A DNA stretch of 64,000 bases from Sediminicola sp963974715. GTDB lineage: Bacteria; Bacteroidota; Bacteroidia; Flavobacteriales; Flavobacteriaceae. The DNA is taken from assembly GCA_963974715.1 (NCBI GenBank), contig CAXBDK010000006.1, forward strand, positions 1 through 64,000, read 5' to 3'. The notes beneath the pieces were generated by a model. The model had not been told where the DNA came from. It saw nothing but the letters and a program-made list of their open reading frames with translations, and made no database searches. This document shows positions 46,801 to 54,574 of the stretch, piece by piece (position 1 is the stretch's first letter; every line of letters starts with the position of its first letter). Position numbers and translations under genes: made by a program.

Positions 46801-47384
46801 TATTTGCAAATGATGGAAGGCCTTTGAGGTCTGATGAGATCAAATTCTTTGGCAGTGCACTGCCCAGATGGGTCGGAGGTATTACAAACACCGTGCGTTA
46901 CAAGGATTTCAACTTATCCTTTTTGATCGACTTCAAATTGGGAGGTAAGATGATTTCCGGAACCAACTTCAATGCCGTTAGACATGGTCTCCATAAAATG
47001 ACCCTTCCCGGCAGGGATACCGGGGTTATCGGAGAAGGGGTGAACCAGGCAGGGGAACCCAACACTGTTGCAACGCAACCCCAGACCTACTGGGAAGTGG
47101 TGCGCTCACAGCAATTGATAGAGCCCATTGTGTACAATTCAGGGTTCTGGAAATTGAGACAGATTACCTTGGGCTATGATTTCCAACAGTTCATTCCGGA
47201 GGACTCCTTTGTACAAGGGGTTACCCTGAGCCTGATAGCAAACAATGTGGCGATACTTAAAAAATGGGTTCCCAATATTGATCCCGACTCCTTTGCCTAC
47301 AGCTCGGACAACGTTTCTGGACTGGAATCCACAGGGGTACCGACCACAAGAAGTTTCGGGTTTAACCTAAACGTCAAATTCTAA
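43878..47384 (+). CDS. STN-domain SusC-family TonB-dependent transducer
   Basis: This is an outer-membrane importer and sensor. Domains in order are the signal (LFLTVSFFSAYANS), the STN domain (about 45-116, LEMENVEIMQVFEQIESVSEFKF) that contacts FecR, a carboxypeptidase-D-like domain (141-212), a TonB-box-like NEVVITALG (219-227), the plug (LQGKVAGVNI, LIVVNGVPIDN, LKGATGAALYGSRAKDG) and a barrel ending NLNVKF. The 1168 residues are typical for an STN-bearing SusC. It follows the sigma/FecR pair and precedes its SusD by 10 bases. Placement before the sugar-acid enzymes suggests that it imports a uronate- or aldonate-containing ligand. Confidence 0.95.
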   Translation: MKNYIKSTLPCLTNNLSLTVKLTALFLTVSFFSAYANSYSQKTKLSLEMENVEIMQVFEQIESVSEFKFFYDNKKVNAHRKVSINVDKKLITEILDQLFQGTNITYLFNKQQIILKTRNAIDGATMKAGLPPFPDDDLQAAISGTITDSNGVPIPGASVIEKGTTNGVAANFDGSYQITVQNSNAVLLVSSIGFTRKEIPVGGATTLDIVLQEDTQNLNEVVITALGIKQETKKLGYSIAQVDAEEVNVNRSSNFMNTLQGKVAGVNISSLSSGPGGSSKVRIRGQSSISGTNNPLIVVNGVPIDNTSFGTSPGSTGTEVGTNSDGVFSDGGDGFSSINPDDIESMTILKGATGAALYGSRAKDGVIMITTKSRGRQQGIGVTYNLNVTDHTPLDFTDFQYEYGQGEFGVRPTSPNPTSGQWSFGERFQPGMTQVLFDGVEVPYVPVYDRIKKFYRNGTDITNSISISSGSEKGGFNLSLSNLGSKGITPNNEFNRKTVNLGANYDLSDRLSIESHINYSYEKNVNPPNVGEQDNTISVALFNMANSMPLDLLEEKKFDANGNEFVYSRFRNRTNPYFTLSEQFNEIRRDRIFGNVAARYKILSWLTGQIRVGQDYWSRSQEFNGFPTGQASRQAAPEPFFNGTYTQTARRYRETNVDFLLSGDLDLSEDLGLGFNIGGNQLRRRQELNRVDVTDFVIRDLYTVQNGRVKNPTFAMSERGINSLYGAVDLSYKDTYFLSGTVRNDWFSTLAKENRSILYPSVSGSVLFSNWVGDGAEWLTLGKLRAAYAEVGSDTDVNPYSDALFYDINANFFPGPDGTPNPVAGANTSILPNPDLRPMRVKETEIGVDLRMFDNRVGLDVAVYRKTTMDQIIPAQISNSSGFISQLINSGESRSDGIEMLLNLTPIRNDDLRWDFSFNASYNKTKVISLLSDEEGESILVGNHIFNGYLYQVVGEEIGQLAGFGYKFDDQGRQIFANDGRPLRSDEIKFFGSALPRWVGGITNTVRYKDFNLSFLIDFKLGGKMISGTNFNAVRHGLHKMTLPGRDTGVIGEGVNQAGEPNTVATQPQTYWEVVRSQQLIEPIVYNSGFWKLRQITLGYDFQQFIPEDSFVQGVTLSLIANNVAILKKWVPNIDPDSFAYSSDNVSGLESTGVPTTRSFGFNLNVKF

Positions 47385-47394
47385 ATAAGAAATC

Positions 47395-48930
47395 ATGAAA
47401 AATATAGGGAATGGAATCATAATTTTTGCAATCCTGATAGGTCTATTGGGGTGCGAAGAGAATTTTGATGAACTCAATACCAATACCGTAGACCCAACAA
47501 GCGAAAGTATAGACCCTGTGTTCTTGTTGAACAATGCAATAGTCGGGCTCTCCTTTCCAAGTGGCACCAATATCTACTATGATGAAGCCATTGTACAGCA
47601 GATAGTGACTCCGAACTCGGGATTTGTGGCCGGGGCCAACTATAATCAGGATAACCGGAACAATACCGGTAACCAGTGGGATGCATACTATGAAAACGTC
47701 ATAAAACATACCGGTGACGTTATTTTTCAGCTCAACACTGAAGCATCGGAACGTACCAATTTATTGCAGATGGCCCGTATTCTGGAAGCTTATGCTTTTA
47801 TGGTGTTGACGGATGAATATGGGGAAATACCTTATTTTGAGGCAGGTAAAGGTCTATCGGAACAGGTAGTTTTGCCAAACTATGACCCACAAGAACAGAT
47901 CTACCCAGATTTGATCATAGAATTGACAGAAGCCAGGGATGCATTGAGTGACGCTGCCCCAGCTGAAAATGGGGAAGCCATGTACGCAGGAGATTTGGGT
48001 CAGTGGAGAAAACTGGCCAACTCCCTTCTGGTCAGGATTGGTATGCGACTTTCCAATGTAGATGCCACCTTGGCACAACAGACCGTTCAAAGCGGTTTTG
48101 ATGGAGGTGTAATGGAGTCAAATGACGATAATTTTGTGGTTCGCCATGACACCAATTTCACCAATCCATACAGTTTTACCTTTAATGCAACAGAAGCCAA
48201 TAACTTTTATTTGACGGACGTATTTGTGGACTACCTGTACGTAAACGATGATCCAAGATTGGCCTCTTTGGCAATCAGATATGTGGGTGCAGCTTCAGGA
48301 CCGGACCAAATAGTGGAAATCTCCTCGAAGGACCCTGATGATCAGATAGGGATGCCCATGGGGTATGACAACAGTACCATCGGCACTGTGGTAGCCAATG
48401 AGGGACTCGCCAGTTTCTATGACTTTACCCAACTGGATCGGTTTACGTATGGGGCCCAATCCTCGCCCATGTTCCTTTGTACCTATGCACAGACCCAATT
48501 ATTGTTGGCAGAGGCAGCTGTCAATGGCTGGATATCGGGCGATGCGGCCGAATATTATGCGAATGGAATACGCGGCCATATGGAGCAAGTAGCTGCCTAT
48601 GGAGAAAGTGTGTCCATTGCCGGGACGGATATTGATGCTTATATAGCGGCCAATCCATTGGACATGGCCAATGCTGTTGCGGAAATCAATACACAATATT
48701 GGGTGGCTTCCTTTTTGAACGGACCGGAGCTGTTCGCCAATTTCAGAAGGTCTGGCTATCCAGATTTGGAACCCAACCCCTATCCGGCCCAGGATATCAC
48801 CGGTGATTTCATAAATAGGTTGACCTATCCCCCTGACGAAATAGCAGTAAATCAGGAAAACCTTCAAGAGGCGGTTTCCAGAATGGGCCCCGACAACTTG
48901 GATACAAAGGTTTGGTGGGATGTAGATTAA
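47395..48930 (+). CDS. SusD-family lipoprotein, second pair
   Basis: This is the surface-exposed substrate-binding partner of the STN-type SusC. The lipobox Cys is Cys20 (LLGC), followed by EENFDELNTNTVDPTS. The body matches the SusD-like branch with ARILEAYAFMVLTDEYGEIPYFEAG, QWRKLANSLLVRIGMRLS and TQLLLAEAAVNGWISG, and ends NLDTKVWWDVD. At 511 residues it is of normal length. It is followed within 35 bases by the first Tat-exported enolase-superfamily gene, so binding and the first enzymatic step are likely co-expressed. Confidence 0.94.
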   Translation: MKNIGNGIIIFAILIGLLGCEENFDELNTNTVDPTSESIDPVFLLNNAIVGLSFPSGTNIYYDEAIVQQIVTPNSGFVAGANYNQDNRNNTGNQWDAYYENVIKHTGDVIFQLNTEASERTNLLQMARILEAYAFMVLTDEYGEIPYFEAGKGLSEQVVLPNYDPQEQIYPDLIIELTEARDALSDAAPAENGEAMYAGDLGQWRKLANSLLVRIGMRLSNVDATLAQQTVQSGFDGGVMESNDDNFVVRHDTNFTNPYSFTFNATEANNFYLTDVFVDYLYVNDDPRLASLAIRYVGAASGPDQIVEISSKDPDDQIGMPMGYDNSTIGTVVANEGLASFYDFTQLDRFTYGAQSSPMFLCTYAQTQLLLAEAAVNGWISGDAAEYYANGIRGHMEQVAAYGESVSIAGTDIDAYIAANPLDMANAVAEINTQYWVASFLNGPELFANFRRSGYPDLEPNPYPAQDITGDFINRLTYPPDEIAVNQENLQEAVSRMGPDNLDTKVWWDVD

Positions 48931-48964
48931 TTAATAACCATGATCATTACATAGAAATAAAATT

Positions 48965-50464
48965 ATGAAATCAGTATTAAAACAGATCATAGCCAAGAAC
49001 AAGCAAGAAGAAAAAGACCTTAGGTTGGCAAGACAAGCGGAAATGGAAAACCCAAGAACAGCCGATGACAGAAGAAGCTTTCTGAAAAAAACGGCCTTGG
49101 GCGGTATTGCCATGACCGGAATGATGGGGCTGGGAATAGAGGACACCATAGCACAGACCACTTCCAAGGTCAGCCGCATGTCCGCACCTTCGGAACTCAA
49201 GATCACCGATATGAGGTATGCCCTAACCAATGTGATGGGCGGCACGGCCATCATCAAGATAGAGACCAACCAAGGTATTTATGGTCTAGGCGAGGTAAGG
49301 GACGCAGCTGACGTACGCTATGCACTCTTTCTTAAAAGCCGGATCTTGGGGAAAAACCCTTGCAATGTCGAAAAGATATTCAAGAGCATAAAACAATTCG
49401 GCGGACCTGCCAGGCAAGCTGGAGGGGTCTGTGCGGTTGAAATGGCGCTCTGGGATATTTGCGGTAAGGCATACAATGTGCCCGCTTGGCAATTGCTTGG
49501 GGGAAGATATAGGGACAAAGTAAGACTCTATGCCGATACTCCCGAAGCATCCTCCCCTGAAGAGCAAAAACGATTGATAGATTACAGGGTAAACGAACAG
49601 GGATACACTTGGCTGAAAATGGATGTTTCCATTGGCGAGCTAAGGGGCAAGCCCGATACCGTGGTAAATGGAAAGTTCTGGGAAAACGATAAAGGGGTTT
49701 TGGCCCAATGGGGCGATCGGAGCAATCCTATGTCCTATGCAAACACCATGCACCCCTTTACGCAGATACAGATCACCGAAAAAGGACTTGAGGAACTGCA
49801 ACGGGTAGTGGAGGATGTTCGGAACATGGTAGGTTATGAAATTCCGATTTCAACCGATCATTATGGGCATTTTGACCTCAATAACGGGATACGTCTGGCA
49901 AAAGCACTTGACAAATACAGATTGGCCTGGTTCGAGGATATGGTGCCCTGGCAGTACAATGAGCAATGGAGGACCATAACCGATGCCATTGAAACGCCCA
50001 CAACCACGGGAGAGGATATCCACTTCCTGGAGAACTTTAGGCCTCTCATCCATAACAGGTCAGTTGATATTATCCACCCAGACTTGGCATCGTCAGGCGG
50101 TCTTTTGGAAACAAAAAGAATCGGCGATTATGCCGAGGAATATGGTATTGCCATGGCCATGCACCAAGCTGGTACACCTGTCTCTTTCATGGCCAATGTA
50201 CATTGTGCGGCCGCAACCCAGAACTTTTTGGCCCTGGAGCATCATTCAGTGGATGTGCCTTGGTGGGAAAGTCTGGTAAAAACGGTCGGTGGTTTTAAGA
50301 TGATCGACAAAGGTTTTGCCACCGTTCCGCTTACCGCACCAGGTTTGGGGATAGAGTTGGATGAAGAAGTGGTGAAGGCACATTTGCACCCTTCGGATAA
50401 AACGTTCTTTAAATCCACGGAAGAATGGAATGAGCTTCGTTCCCATGACAGGTCCTATAGTTAA
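48965..50464 (+). CDS. Tat-exported enolase-superfamily sugar-acid dehydratase, copy 1
   Basis: This is a mandelate-racemase/muconate-lactonizing-subgroup protein, mostly sugar-acid dehydratases in this branch. Metal ligands are Asp298 (STDHYGHFD), Glu324 (WFEDMVPW) and Glu350 (TTGEDIHF). Candidate acid/base residues are Lys218 (WLKMD), His299 in the DxH-like region and His400 (AMHQAGTPVS). The N-terminus is unusual: a charged extension, then a twin-arginine signal DRRSFLKK (Arg36-Arg37) and a hydrophobic stretch to DTIAQ, so the enzyme should be exported folded with Mg. Classical sugar-acid dehydratases are cytoplasmic. It lies between SusD and the first RraA gene. The substrate (aldonate or uronate) is not known. 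Confidence 0.87.
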   Translation: MKSVLKQIIAKNKQEEKDLRLARQAEMENPRTADDRRSFLKKTALGGIAMTGMMGLGIEDTIAQTTSKVSRMSAPSELKITDMRYALTNVMGGTAIIKIETNQGIYGLGEVRDAADVRYALFLKSRILGKNPCNVEKIFKSIKQFGGPARQAGGVCAVEMALWDICGKAYNVPAWQLLGGRYRDKVRLYADTPEASSPEEQKRLIDYRVNEQGYTWLKMDVSIGELRGKPDTVVNGKFWENDKGVLAQWGDRSNPMSYANTMHPFTQIQITEKGLEELQRVVEDVRNMVGYEIPISTDHYGHFDLNNGIRLAKALDKYRLAWFEDMVPWQYNEQWRTITDAIETPTTTGEDIHFLENFRPLIHNRSVDIIHPDLASSGGLLETKRIGDYAEEYGIAMAMHQAGTPVSFMANVHCAAATQNFLALEHHSVDVPWWESLVKTVGGFKMIDKGFATVPLTAPGLGIELDEEVVKAHLHPSDKTFFKSTEEWNELRSHDRSYS

Positions 50465-50536
50465 AACGTGATGACATTCTTCTAAATAAGGTGGGTGTTC
50501 CAGGATGACCACACCTGTATTTGGGAGTAAGATTTT

Positions 50537-50600
50537 GAGTTGGTTTGAGTTAGTTTGGGTTTGATAGGAGGACTCCCGTTTTTAGCGGGGGTTTCCTATC
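50537..50600 (+). terminator. Repeat tract and strong hairpin between enolase and RraA genes
   Basis: An imperfect tandem tract of GAGTTGGTTT-like units (50537-50563) leads into a long stem: GATAGGA at 50563-50569 pairs with TCCTATC at 50594-50600, and the inner CTCCCG pairs with GCGGGG across TTTTTA. No U-run follows, so it may be an RNA-processing or stability hairpin that sets different levels of the two enzymes, not a full terminator. Confidence 0.5.
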
Positions 50601-50666
50601 TCACTTAATTTGTTGGAAAATTAGTAAAGATCATCCCTTTTGAAGGGAAAATTAAAAAAAACGGAA

Positions 50667-51605
50667 ATGAGAAATTTGAGGATAGTAGTGGTGCTAAGTT
50701 GTTTTCTTGGTTTTTTTCATGCCAGATCGCAAGGAGTAACGGCCTCACCAGAGTATATTAAGGAACTGACCTCCAACTGGACCGGTGAGCGTTTTGCGGA
50801 CGGAAGGCCAAAAGTTCCGGATGCCCTGCTGCAAAGAATGAAAAAAATTCAAATAGAGGAAGCTTGGGGCTTTTTGAGACAAAAAGGATATAACAACCAA
50901 TATGAAGGTGAGTGGGAAATAATCCATCCAGAAAGTACCATGACCGGTAGGGTGGTCACGGCACAATACATGCCCCTTAGACCGGACTATCAGCAATTGG
51001 TGAAATTAAAGGGAGCCAAAGAAAATCGTGATACGATCGGTGGCAGCAACTCATGGCCGATACAGCAATTGGTACACGGGGACGTTTATGTGGCAGATGG
51101 CTACGGAAGAATTATCGATGGCACCTTGATCGGTTCCAATTTAGGAAATGCCATCTATGCCAATTCCCAAAATGGGGTAATTTTTGACGGAGGCGTAAGG
51201 GATGTCGCCGGTCTCTTGGATATTGAGGGATTCAATGGATGGCACAAAGGTGCCGACCCTTCTTATTTGCAGGAGGAAATGTTGACCAGTATCAATATGC
51301 CCATCCGCGTTGGAAGGGCAATCGTATTACCCGGTGACGTGGTTTTGGCGAACCAGCACGGAACCGTTTTTATTCCTTCCCATTTGGCTTCGGAATTGGT
51401 GCTTTCCTCTGAAATAGTGGGCCTGCGAGATATTTTTGGATTTCAAAGGTTACGGGAAAAAAAATACACGGCAGGACAGATAGATACCCGATGGACAAAA
51501 GAGATCAATGCAGATTTTGAAAATTGGCTAAAGGAATATCCGGATAGCAAGCTGCCCATGACCAGAAAGGAACTTAATGATCATATGGCATCCAAAAAAA
51601 ATTAG
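50667..51605 (+). CDS. Exported RraA-family aldolase-like protein, copy 1
   Basis: This belongs to the RraA / 4-hydroxy-4-methyl-2-oxoglutarate aldolase family. The core shows PKVPDALLQRMKK, HGDVYVADGYG, LIGSNLGNAIYANSQNG and VIFDGGVRDVAGLL with the metal-binding Arg178-Asp179 pair. The C-terminus carries KKYTAGQIDTRWTKEI, which resembles the second paralogue closely. A Sec signal (IVVVLSCFLGFFHARSQ) is present, whereas typical RraA proteins are cytoplasmic. I start at the ATG giving MRNLRIVVV, not at the TTG nine codons upstream. The likely job is retro-aldol cleavage of the 2-keto-3-deoxy acid produced by the neighbouring dehydratase, releasing pyruvate. That step is inference from family chemistry. 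Confidence 0.85.
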   Translation: MRNLRIVVVLSCFLGFFHARSQGVTASPEYIKELTSNWTGERFADGRPKVPDALLQRMKKIQIEEAWGFLRQKGYNNQYEGEWEIIHPESTMTGRVVTAQYMPLRPDYQQLVKLKGAKENRDTIGGSNSWPIQQLVHGDVYVADGYGRIIDGTLIGSNLGNAIYANSQNGVIFDGGVRDVAGLLDIEGFNGWHKGADPSYLQEEMLTSINMPIRVGRAIVLPGDVVLANQHGTVFIPSHLASELVLSSEIVGLRDIFGFQRLREKKYTAGQIDTRWTKEINADFENWLKEYPDSKLPMTRKELNDHMASKKN

Positions 51606-51630
51606 ATGCTGCCACCATAAAACCAAACCA

Positions 51631-52104
51631 ATGAAAAATTACCTTTTAAAAAATCCCTCTAAACTTTCAATAACCACAAAACACTGTTTTTTGGGAATAC
51701 TTCTCTGTTTCTCTACAGTTTTAGCGGCTCAAAGCAGTGATACTGAAGTCAAAAAAATCAATGATGCCGTAAGTCAACTTTATGGGGCCATGGTCCATGG
51801 AAATAAAGATGGACTGGAGGAATTGACTATGGACAGTCTAACCTATGGTCACTCTAGCGGTAAGATAGAGAATAAAGCGGAATATGTGGATGGCGTCTTG
51901 CATGGGGGATTTCAATTTTCGTCGATAACCCCAGTAGATCAAACCATTTCAATTATGGGCAAGACCGGCATAGTACGCCATATCTTTAAGGGAGAAGGCA
52001 CCAATAACGGTACACCGGCATCAGTTAATATAGGTTGCCTATTGGTGTTTCAAAAAGAAGGTGGGCAATGGAGATTGTTGGCAAGACAGGCATATAAACT
52101 TTAA
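51631..52104 (+). CDS. Exported NTF2-fold (SnoaL/DUF4440-like) protein
   Basis: This small secreted protein of 157 residues has a signal (CFLGILLCFSTVLAAQ) and a cone-shaped NTF2-like domain: VKKINDAVSQLYGAMVHGNKDGLEELTMDSLTYGHSSGKIENKAEYVDG is typical of the DUF4440/SnoaL-like group. It ends with GGQWRLLARQAYKL. NTF2-fold proteins can be isomerases, lactonases or small ligand binders. Lying between an RraA gene and the BASS carrier, it may help handle a lactone or enol intermediate, but this is a guess. A longer frame upstream overlaps the RraA stop and is rejected, since the signal starts at MKNYLL. Confidence 0.8.
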   Translation: MKNYLLKNPSKLSITTKHCFLGILLCFSTVLAAQSSDTEVKKINDAVSQLYGAMVHGNKDGLEELTMDSLTYGHSSGKIENKAEYVDGVLHGGFQFSSITPVDQTISIMGKTGIVRHIFKGEGTNNGTPASVNIGCLLVFQKEGGQWRLLARQAYKL

Positions 52105-52114
52105 TACCCCAAAT

Positions 52115-53221
52115 TTGAAAAATATTACAGTATATTCAATAGCACTTGGATTGGCATCATTGCTGTTCCTGATAATTATCGGGATGGCCATAACGGGCCA
52201 TATAGATCGGGCAGGACTTTTTATCCTTGGATTTTTTGCGTTGTTGGCCTTCGGGTTTAACGGGTACCAAAAAATGAAGGGGCTGATATTCACCACAATG
52301 ATTTTTGCGGGTGTGACGGCAGCACTATATTACCCTGCTTACTTTACCCATATTGGTGATTTTAAATTCACCTTGCTGATCATTCCCTTGATACAGATCA
52401 TCATGTTCGGAATGGGGACCACGATGAGCATCAAAGATTTTGCTGCCGTATTCCAGTCACCAAAAGGAGTGATGATCGGCGTTTCGGCACAATTGATCGT
52501 TATGCCACTAATGGGTTATTTTTTAGCGCAGATCAGCAATTTTCCACCGGAAATTGCAGCGGGAATAGTACTCATAGGCTGTTCCCCCAGTGGTGTAGCC
52601 TCCAACGTGATGGCTTTTTTGGCCAACGCCAATGTCGCACTTTCGATAACCATTACTTCCATTGCCACACTTTTGGCACCATTTCTTACGCCTTTGATGA
52701 TGAAGTTGTTCGCCGGGGAGTTCATCGAAATTGAGGTGTTCGCCATGATGTGGAGCATCGTAAAGATGATCATTATACCTATCGGGGCGGGCTTACTCTT
52801 CAATAAACTATTTGGCAATAGTATTAAATGGCTAGGTAGGGCAATGCCCTTGATATCCATGTTGGCCATCGGTCTTATAATTACCGTCATCACCGCAGCA
52901 GGAAGGGACAGTCTTTTGGAAATCGGAGGGATTTTAATGTTGCTTGTTTTTATTCATAATGTTTTCGGGTATTTCCTTGGTTATTGGTATGCGAGATTAT
53001 TTAAAATGTCCGAAAAGGATGCCAGGACCATTGCCATCGAGGTAGGCATGCAAAATGGGGGATTGGCTTCCGGTATAGCCAATAGCCTAGGTAAAATAGC
53101 GACTATGGGTCTAGCGGCAGCTGTATTCGGCCCTTTGATGAATATTACAGGATCTATTCTGGCCTCGTATTGGCATGGAAAACCTACAGAGGAAAATACT
53201 GAGCCTATTGTTATCAATTGA
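52115..53221 (+). CDS. BASS-family sodium symporter
   Basis: This inner-membrane secondary transporter has about ten hydrophobic helices and the bile acid:sodium symporter signature LIGCSPSGVASNVMAFLANANVALSI, plus IAIEVGMQNGGLASGIA in the second repeat. BASS members import organic anions including pyruvate, 2-oxo acids and pantothenate with Na+. I favour the TTG giving MKNITVYSIALG, 10 bases after the NTF2 stop. A GTG 54 bases upstream overlaps the NTF2 gene and would add a hydrophilic segment. Set between the two exported dehydratase/aldolase modules, it is the best candidate to bring their small 2-oxo-acid products into the cell. Confidence 0.88.
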   Translation: MKNITVYSIALGLASLLFLIIIGMAITGHIDRAGLFILGFFALLAFGFNGYQKMKGLIFTTMIFAGVTAALYYPAYFTHIGDFKFTLLIIPLIQIIMFGMGTTMSIKDFAAVFQSPKGVMIGVSAQLIVMPLMGYFLAQISNFPPEIAAGIVLIGCSPSGVASNVMAFLANANVALSITITSIATLLAPFLTPLMMKLFAGEFIEIEVFAMMWSIVKMIIIPIGAGLLFNKLFGNSIKWLGRAMPLISMLAIGLIITVITAAGRDSLLEIGGILMLLVFIHNVFGYFLGYWYARLFKMSEKDARTIAIEVGMQNGGLASGIANSLGKIATMGLAAAVFGPLMNITGSILASYWHGKPTEENTEPIVIN

Positions 53222-53266
53222 AAAATTAGTAATAACCAAATATCCATATTCATAAACTCTTGACTT

Positions 53267-54550
53267 ATGAAAAATTCTAGAAGATCTTTTATCTCAAAAT
53301 CACTCAAGGCCGGCGCAGGATTGGGAATGGTGTCATCTGTAGCATATGGTTCGGAATACCAAGAAGCCATTGATAAAAACCCTAAACTGTCCGCACCATC
53401 AGATTTGAAGATCACGGACGTTAAATGTGGCTACATTAAACGCGGAAGCAGTTTATTTGTTAAAATACATACCAATCAGGGAATTTATGGTTGTGGCGAA
53501 GGTGTGGATGCCGTTGCCGGTACTTACCATCTTGTCCAAATGTTCGGAAGAAGGTTACGGGATCAAAGTCCGTTCAACGTCCATAAAATTTTTGAAGATA
53601 TCCGTAGGGGAGGGCATTTCGGTGGGGGGCAATCTGGAATGTACGTAGCCGTGCTTTCCGCTATAGAAACTGCCCTATGGGATCTGTCGGGGAAAGCCCT
53701 TGATCTGCCCGTGTATCAGCTGCTTGGTGGTAAATTCCGTGATAAGGTGAGGGTGTATTGCGATACTGCCCTATATCGTGTTCAGTTCCCCTCCCCCGAT
53801 GATTTTGCCACCGCGGCAACCGATGCAATCAAAAACTGGGGGTTTAATGCCTTAAAGTTTGATTTGGATTACGCAAGTGATCCCGATAAATATGACCGTT
53901 ATAATTGGACGGCCAGCCCCGGTGAAATAATAAGAATGTACGACCAACTTGCTGCGGTAAGGGAAGCTGTAGGGCCAAAAATAGACCTCTGTGTGGATAT
54001 GCACGGGCGTTATGATCATGTTACCGCCCAGACCATCGCCAAAAAAGTGGAAGATCTTAACCTGACCTGGTTGGAAGAGCCGATTCCGGCAGAAAATTTT
54101 GATGCCTTTAAAACCCTTGCGGAAGAAACAAGTACACCTATCTCCGCGGGTGAAAATGTATATCTCGGCCACGGATTTAAACAGTTGTTGGATAATGGAG
54201 TGGATATTATAATGCCGGATCTTCAAAAATGTGGTGGACTTGGAGAGGGACAACGTATAGCAAACCTTGCCAATCTATATTACGTTCCCTTTGCACCCCA
54301 TATGGTAGCTTCTTTCCTAGGGGCTATGGCTTGTGCACATGTTTGTGCCTCAGTTCCCAATTTCCATTTAATGGAGTGGCAGTCCTATTTCCATACGGAT
54401 CCAATGTTCAAGGAAATTGTTACCTATGATGAAGGGGATTGGGTAAAGGATAGCTTTGTGACCGTTTCCAACAAACCAGGTATTGGAGTGGATATCAATG
54501 AGGATGCTATGAGGAAATATGCGCCAGATGGAGTGCCATTTTTTGAATAA
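53267..54550 (+). CDS. Tat-exported enolase-superfamily sugar-acid dehydratase, copy 2
   Basis: This second enolase-superfamily member is clearly divergent from copy 1. Metal ligands are Asp244 (CVDMHGRYD), Glu270 (WLEEPIPAENF) and Glu296 (SAGENVY). Candidate acid/base groups are Lys197 (ALKFDLD), His246 (DMHGRY) and His345 (FAPHMVASF). The pattern resembles galactonate/mannonate/fuconate-type dehydratases. A twin-arginine signal, SRRSFISK (Arg5-Arg6) followed by LKAGAGLGMVSSVAYG, directs export. The mature start PKLSAPSDLKITDVK matches that of copy 1 (SAPSELKITDMR), which argues for duplication. It is followed by a second RraA-type gene 24 bases on. The two dehydratases probably act on epimeric or different-length sugar acids. 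Confidence 0.88.
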   Translation: MKNSRRSFISKSLKAGAGLGMVSSVAYGSEYQEAIDKNPKLSAPSDLKITDVKCGYIKRGSSLFVKIHTNQGIYGCGEGVDAVAGTYHLVQMFGRRLRDQSPFNVHKIFEDIRRGGHFGGGQSGMYVAVLSAIETALWDLSGKALDLPVYQLLGGKFRDKVRVYCDTALYRVQFPSPDDFATAATDAIKNWGFNALKFDLDYASDPDKYDRYNWTASPGEIIRMYDQLAAVREAVGPKIDLCVDMHGRYDHVTAQTIAKKVEDLNLTWLEEPIPAENFDAFKTLAEETSTPISAGENVYLGHGFKQLLDNGVDIIMPDLQKCGGLGEGQRIANLANLYYVPFAPHMVASFLGAMACAHVCASVPNFHLMEWQSYFHTDPMFKEIVTYDEGDWVKDSFVTVSNKPGIGVDINEDAMRKYAPDGVPFFE

Positions 54551-54574
54551 ATTTTAATTGATCAAATAAATGCT

